Source of the DNA: an uncultured Porphyromonadaceae bacterium
GTDB taxonomy: Bacteria > Bacteroidota > Bacteroidia > Bacteroidales > Muribaculaceae
NCBI GenBank assembly: GCA_900548875.1
Contig: URMA01000034.1
Coordinates: 1-29,287 of the forward strand
Direction: 5' to 3'
DNA length: 29,287 bases
The notes under the pieces: model-generated
What the model saw: the letters and a program-made list of their open reading frames with translations, nothing else
Database searches by the model: none
Told to the model about the DNA's origin: nothing
Translations under genes and position numbers: made by a program
Part shown: piece by piece, positions 26,901 to 29,287 of the stretch
Position numbering within the stretch: position 1 is the first letter of the stretch
Layout of the letters: each line of letters starts with the position of its first letter

Positions 26901-27831
26901 GTAAAACTTTAGTATTATCCTTGACCAGTTCCCCCATAACCGCCTTTCCCAGTTCGGTTTTGATACCTTCGTGCGCTTCATCCACGATAATCAGGTCCCA
27001 ATCGGTAGCAAACACTTCGTTGTTCTTGTCAAAATTGCCACCCACAAGTTCAGAACCACGCAAATCCTGCATGGAGACGAAATAGACATAATGAAGTCTG
27101 TCACTTTCCGCCCGCCGTTCCAGACTGGCAAAACTATCCCCATTGTTTTTGGAACCGTATGCAAAATCCTTGCGGTCATAAAAGATCTTGCCGAAATCTT
27201 CAAACCAGCCGGCATCCACCACAGGGCGATGAGTCAGAATCAGGGTACGCTGAAACTCCATGTCCTTGACAACCTGCAGGGCAGAAAGGGTCTTTCCGAA
27301 ACGCATCTTTGCGTTCCAGAGCATCTGGTTGCCTTTCTTAAACTGTTTCTTGGTCTTGCTGATGGCTTCCCGCTGTTCCGGCCGGAATACAATCGGGGAA
27401 TATTCCTGAGTAACTTCGGCAGATGAAAGGGAGCTCCTGCCTTCCTTGACGGCTGCAATGGCACGCTTGACGGTTTCCAGATCAGTAATGAACCATTCAT
27501 TGGCTTTGTTGACTGTATCGAAGACTTTCTTTTTGATACCGGAGCGTTCCAGAACATTGTGTACCTCTTTGTCGTTGAATGAACGGAGTCCGCCACGGTT
27601 GTAAACAGTCAGTTCCGTATAAAGCAGATCGTATGCGATGCCTGCCGTCTGTGTGTACTGGTTGATACGCTTTCTTGCCGCTTCATTGAGCGCCTTGCTG
27701 TTAGGAGACAGACCGAACACGTTTTCATCCTCACAGGTTGCCTCGCCAATCTTCAGGCATCCACAGTGCGCCGTATCATTGATACGGAACACATAGATCA
27801 GTTTTAGTTTCAGGGACGATGTGAATCTCAT
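23908..27831 (-). CDS. Fused GIY-YIG-like / DEAH helicase / Eco57I-type methyltransferase restriction enzyme
   Basis: A 1307-aa multidomain enzyme. The N-terminus (KLIYVFRINDTAHCGCLKIG, residues ~11-30) resembles a GIY-YIG/T5orf172-type nuclease. Residues ~150-620 are a superfamily 2 helicase/translocase with NAKMRFGKT (about 173-181), LIIVDEAHEG (about 277-286) and RLTTGVSVKAW plus a YMQTIFRVQTP motif VI-like stretch. A charged coiled coil lies near 690-730. The methyltransferase has LTPWRVVNMHLGDC (motif X-like, ~820), ILEINSKSGLYPLY (motif I, ~870) and NPPYQIMDGG (motif IV, ~988), making it an N6-adenine type. The tail (about 1080-1307) is the likely target recognition domain. The layout resembles type ISP enzymes with a different nuclease. 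The start overlaps the upstream gene by 4 bp (ATGA). The 3' ~1 kb is clearly more AT-rich. Confidence 0.85.
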   Translation of the reverse strand: MRFTSSLKLKLIYVFRINDTAHCGCLKIGEATCEDENVFGLSPNSKALNEAARKRINQYTQTAGIAYDLLYTELTVYNRGGLRSFNDKEVHNVLERSGIKKKVFDTVNKANEWFITDLETVKRAIAAVKEGRSSLSSAEVTQEYSPIVFRPEQREAISKTKKQFKKGNQMLWNAKMRFGKTLSALQVVKDMEFQRTLILTHRPVVDAGWFEDFGKIFYDRKDFAYGSKNNGDSFASLERRAESDRLHYVYFVSMQDLRGSELVGGNFDKNNEVFATDWDLIIVDEAHEGIKTELGKAVMGELVKDNTKVLRLSGTPFNLLGDFKEDEIYTWDYVMEQRAKMSWDELHFGDPNPYASLPTLNIYTYDLGRLLHEFVDEDVAFNFKEFFRVNESDSFCHEKDVQAFLNLLTKEDKDSLYPYANEEYRNIFRHTLWMVPGVKEARALSVMLQTHPVFQHFKVVNVAGDGDQDEESQDALEAVEQAIGNDPDATRTITLSCGRLTTGVSVKAWTAVFMLSGSYNTAASSYMQTIFRVQTPATINGRMKEQCYVFDFAPDRTLKVIAETAKISAKAGKTSQSDRKAMGEFINFCPIISVEGSQMSRFDVPHMLEQLKRVYVERVVRNGFEDNSLYNDELMKLDDLELQEFDDLKKIIGQTKAMPKTNQVDINSQGLNNEEYEEKEKLEKKPKKELTEEERKRLEELKKKTKNREAAISILRGISIRMPLLIYGAELSDENQEITIDNFASLIDPQSWEEFMPKGVTKQKFNSFKKYYDPEIFCAAGKRIRAMARAADKLSIEERIERITDIFSTFRNPDKETVLTPWRVVNMHLGDCLGGYNFYDTEYQNVISEPRFIDKGEVTAEVFSPESSILEINSKSGLYPLYMAYGIYRARVKASLFAVETIEEQQTVWDKVIAENIFVICKTPMAKSITKRTLAGFRKAKVNTRYFEDLINQIKNKPENFIAKVAKGRSYWKAIDNDNMKFNAIVGNPPYQIMDGGAGVSAKPVYNLFVEIAKLINPTYISMIMPSRWFAGGKGLDSFRANMLSDKRIRYIFDYINAKDCFPTSSIGGGVNYILWDANHHGDCSITTIQGLARDTVSRPLDQFAVFIRYNPAIHIIQKCQSDKTFASIVSTRNPFGLSSNIRGDKSGDLRLISSEGVSWLPKTAVSASNQLLSKYKILMSKVTAEHAGEPDKNGQFRIVSRTEIIGQNDVCTDSYLIIGASEDKSIVENEYKYIQTRFARFLLMLSVSSINLSSEKFQFIPLQDFTEKSDIDWNKTLKDIDKQLYIKYHFTNEEIAFIESMIKPMY

Positions 27832-28862
27832 GTTTCTTCATTTATGAGGTCGATAAATCGGATTCGTTTCCCCTTTTTGCCTGTTGCCTTGTCTGTAGCC
27901 CGCCAGTCCTTGATAATGCAGTAAATGCCGTTGTGCTTGGTCAGGTCATTTTTCAGACAACCCTCGCACGGTTCCCGTCTTTCAATCGTACCAAACAGGC
28001 CCGGTTCCATTCGCACACGTTCTCCACAACTGTCCGGAACGACACCTTTCAGTCCGTCCATCTGCCATACATTCCAGGAGATGATATAGGCTATATGGTT
28101 GATGGATTTAATTTGCGGATCTTTACCGAACTTGTTCCGGTAATATTCGATGAAGGATAAGAGAAGGGCTTCACGGGCAAGAAGAAGACTGTCGCCCTGC
28201 CATTCATAGGCATAGATGCTTCTGTAAGCATCCTTGGCTGCCTCCAGCCATTCACGCGTTGTCGTAGTATTCTCACTGACAATACGGAGTTTACGGTCAA
28301 GCAGGCCGATACGTTTCTCCACGGGAATGAATGTTCCGGTAGTCGTATCATACCTGCTTACCAGATAAGGAGCTTCTCCACAGGTGATTTCCAACCGGTT
28401 TTCCCGTACATAGTCTTTCCATGTCCTGCCTTCAGGAAAAGCAATCTTATCCGGATTGACTTCCCATGTATGCGTACCGTCTTCGGCGGTCACTTCACGG
28501 TTAAAGACATCTTTTCTGCCAAACCAAGCCTCGTCAATAAGATTGTTCTGAGCATTACAGATCCATGACGGAGTAAATACCTCCGCCATTTCCCGGGAAC
28601 GTGTGCTTTGGGTATCTCGGTGTTTCAAAACACGGGGCATGACCACATGACCGTTCTCTCCGATTATCAGCTCAGGAAGAATCTGAGATCCGTATTCATA
28701 ACCCTTGCCAAGCGGTTCATAATCGGAAGTAGCCCAGAATATGTTACACTGTTTTCCTTCCTTGCTTGTCGTATGATCTTTGAGCAAGGTATTCAGTAAG
28801 TCGGGTGAAAGTTCTTTCAGCCTGTTCTCTTGTATGTCGGCTTCTCCGGTCGTTTTCTCCAT
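27828..28862 (-). CDS. Methylase-like subunit M of the restriction-modification operon
   Basis: A 344-aa protein found beside helicase-methylase fusions in Bacteroidetes. REMAEVFTPSWICNAQNNLI (about residues 88-107) resembles motif X of N6-adenine methylases. LEITCGEAPYLVSRYD (about 157-172) sits where the AdoMet-binding motif I would be. WQGDSLLLAREALL (about 221-234) resembles motif II/III. SWNVWQMDGLKGVVP occupies the place of the catalytic motif, and no NPPY/DPPY is present. A CxxC pair (EPCEGC) and two more Cys suggest a bound metal. It may be an active methylase with a divergent motif IV, or a specificity/modulator partner of the 1307-aa enzyme. It is the first gene of the operon, downstream of the invertible promoter. 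Confidence 0.75.
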   Translation of the reverse strand: MEKTTGEADIQENRLKELSPDLLNTLLKDHTTSKEGKQCNIFWATSDYEPLGKGYEYGSQILPELIIGENGHVVMPRVLKHRDTQSTRSREMAEVFTPSWICNAQNNLIDEAWFGRKDVFNREVTAEDGTHTWEVNPDKIAFPEGRTWKDYVRENRLEITCGEAPYLVSRYDTTTGTFIPVEKRIGLLDRKLRIVSENTTTTREWLEAAKDAYRSIYAYEWQGDSLLLAREALLLSFIEYYRNKFGKDPQIKSINHIAYIISWNVWQMDGLKGVVPDSCGERVRMEPGLFGTIERREPCEGCLKNDLTKHNGIYCIIKDWRATDKATGKKGKRIRFIDLINEET

Positions 28863-28909
28863 CTTCTTTCTGTGCGTAAAGGGGATGAGAAAGTCCCGGT
28901 GTCTGCGTC

Positions 28910-28926
28910 TTTCTTAGACAGAGGGA
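28910..28926 (+). repeat. Inverted repeat left (IRL) of invertible segment
   Basis: TTTCTTAGACAGAGGGA, the exact reverse complement of 29072-29088. It lies 47 bp upstream of the restriction-modification start codon. Both flanks diverge right outside the 17 bp, which defines the repeat edges. Confidence 0.93.
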
Positions 28927-28964
28927 GATTTCAGGCTATAAGGCTGATTTGCTGATGAATTATA

Positions 28965-28974
28965 TGTAGGATTG
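28965..28974 (+). repeat. 10-bp inverted repeat inside the invertible segment
   Basis: TGTAGGATTG is the exact reverse complement of CAATCCTACA at 29113-29122, which spans the recombinase stop codon. It is followed by TTGCTAAAC (28972-28980), which recurs as a direct repeat at 29098-29106. Confidence 0.7.
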
Positions 28975-29007
28975 CTAAACAATAGTTGAAATTCAATGAC
29001 TTCCGGA

Positions 29008-29041
29008 TGAAAATCCAACAGCCGAAATTGCAGGATTTTCA
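29008..29041. promoter_or_regulatory. 9-bp inverted repeat bracketing the -33 element
   Basis: TGAAAATCC (29008-29016) and GGATTTTCA (29033-29041) are perfect inverted repeats that enclose the -33 TTG at 29028-29030. A dimeric regulator bound here would cover the promoter in either orientation. Confidence 0.5.
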
Positions 29042-29059
29042 ATAAAATGTATAACTTTG
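29028..29059 (+). promoter_or_regulatory. Promoter inside the invertible segment
   Basis: TTG at 29028-29030, 21 bp, TAACTTTG at 29052-29059, a full Bacteroidetes -7 element. In this orientation transcripts would begin near 29066 and run antisense through the right repeat into the recombinase gene. Confidence 0.8.
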
Positions 29060-29071
29060 CGCAAGAGTGAG

Positions 29072-29088
29072 TCCCTCTGTCTAAGAAA
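29072..29088 (-). repeat. Inverted repeat right (IRR) of invertible segment
   Basis: TCCCTCTGTCTAAGAAA, the exact reverse complement of 28910-28926. It sits 12 bp past the -7 element and 29 bp from the recombinase stop codon. Confidence 0.93.
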
Positions 29089-29117
29089 TGAATGCTTTTG
29101 CTAAACGTTCTCCAATC

Positions 29118-29285
29118 CTACAGACTTTTCAGAATTTGTGCGTTGGCTTTGTCCACTACTGAATTGTCCAATGAAGCCAGATAAATTTGTGTGGTCGCCT
29201 CGGAATCATGTCCCATTCCTTCGCTGATGACAGAAATCGGAATGTTCTTGCCTTTGGCTGCGCTTGCCCATGAATGACGGGCACA
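29118..29285 (-). CDS. Tyrosine recombinase, C-terminal part (probable DNA invertase), partial
   Basis: The last 55 codons and stop of a minus-strand gene that enters from beyond the window edge. The visible chain shows ARHSWASAAK (the Arg-His of the HxxR box region), VISEGMGHDSEATTQIYLAS (second GH box and catalytic Tyr in QIYL) and a short helical tail ending ILKSL. This is the catalytic end of a Bacteroides tyrosine recombinase, a group including both element integrases and the invertases that flip neighbouring promoters. Its position 29 bp from the right inverted repeat favours the invertase role. The gene converges with transcription from the promoter in its present orientation. Confidence 0.88.
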   Translation of the reverse strand, partial: CARHSWASAAKGKNIPISVISEGMGHDSEATTQIYLASLDNSVVDKANAQILKSL

Positions 29286-29287
29286 GT

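Larger units (their letters stand above)
28910..29088. promoter_or_regulatory. Invertible promoter segment (phase-variation switch), OFF orientation
   Basis: A 145-bp segment between perfect 17-bp inverted repeats carries one recognisable promoter (29028-29059), reading rightwards. The restriction-modification operon reads leftwards from 28862. Inverting the segment would point the promoter at the operon, with transcription starting about at the left repeat and a leader near 60 nt. No CAAAnnTA (a minus-strand -7) exists inside the segment, so as shown the operon lacks a visible promoter. A tyrosine recombinase gene ends 30 bp to the right. Invertible promoters flanked by inverted repeats and served by tyrosine or serine recombinases are well established in Bacteroides; assignment here is inferred from structure. 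Confidence 0.85.
16630..29287. mobile_element. Accessory/defence island, right end outside window
   Basis: From just after the mnmE terminator the content switches to an integrase-associated HTH gene, a truncated tyrosine integrase, two ATPase/Toprim-type defence pairs, a restriction-modification operon, and a second tyrosine recombinase at the window edge. Base composition drops from about 50% or more GC in the core to about one third in 18760-23900. The left edge is set by the mnmE terminator and short direct repeats. The right edge is not in the window, so size and mobility are unknown. Confidence 0.7.

Noticed and set aside
16630..29287. CRISPR array or cas genes in the defence island
   Set aside because: No regularly spaced repeats and no Cas-like proteins were found. 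All defence genes belong to other families.

Overview
The window looks like a Bacteroidales chromosome (Bacteroides/Phocaeicola/Prevotella-like; genus not resolvable from this piece). The main evidence is a repeated Bacteroidetes-type promoter signature: a TTG/TTTG element, about 19-21 bp, then TAnnTTTG, seen ahead of the tRNA genes and most transcription units. An SP-bearing TonB-dependent receptor with a carboxypeptidase-regulatory-like N-terminus, a TolC/HlyD/14-TM MFS pump operon, and a Bacteroides-style tyrosine integrase with its helix-turn-helix partner gene agree with this.

Positions 1-16625 are ordinary core chromosome at roughly 50% GC: tRNA-Leu(CAA) and tRNA-Asn(GTT), both on minus; a YbjQ-family protein; an S41 C-terminal processing protease; a TonB-dependent receptor; a minus-strand operon tolC-like > hlyD-like > MFS > araC-like; a PLP aminotransferase; a divergent HxlR regulator/cupin pair; a FabK-like/nitronate monooxygenase flavoprotein; and a DNA/RNA non-specific endonuclease overlapping mnmE. 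Hairpin terminators close many of these units.

Positions ~16630-29287 are an accessory island. It starts just after the mnmE terminator with short direct repeats, a gene with four tandem excisionase-like HTH modules, and a tyrosine integrase cut off right after its HxxR box. Then comes an AT-rich (about one third GC) plus-strand defence cluster. This holds an AbiL/RloA-RloB-like pair (ATPase plus Toprim protein) and a Gabija pair (gajA ATPase-Toprim nuclease, gajB UvrD-like helicase). Convergent to it is a minus-strand two-gene restriction-modification operon: a 344-aa methylase-like protein and a 1307-aa protein with GIY-YIG-like, DEAH-helicase and Eco57I-type methyltransferase parts.

The most interesting element lies upstream of the restriction-modification operon. 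A promoter sits in a ~145 bp segment bounded by perfect 17-bp inverted repeats (28910-28926 and 29072-29088). Immediately beyond is the C-terminal end of a second tyrosine recombinase (29118 to the window edge). In this sequence the promoter points away from the operon and antisense into the recombinase gene, so this looks like the OFF state of a phase-variable, promoter-inversion-controlled restriction-modification system. Inversion would place the promoter about 60 nt upstream of the first restriction-modification gene.
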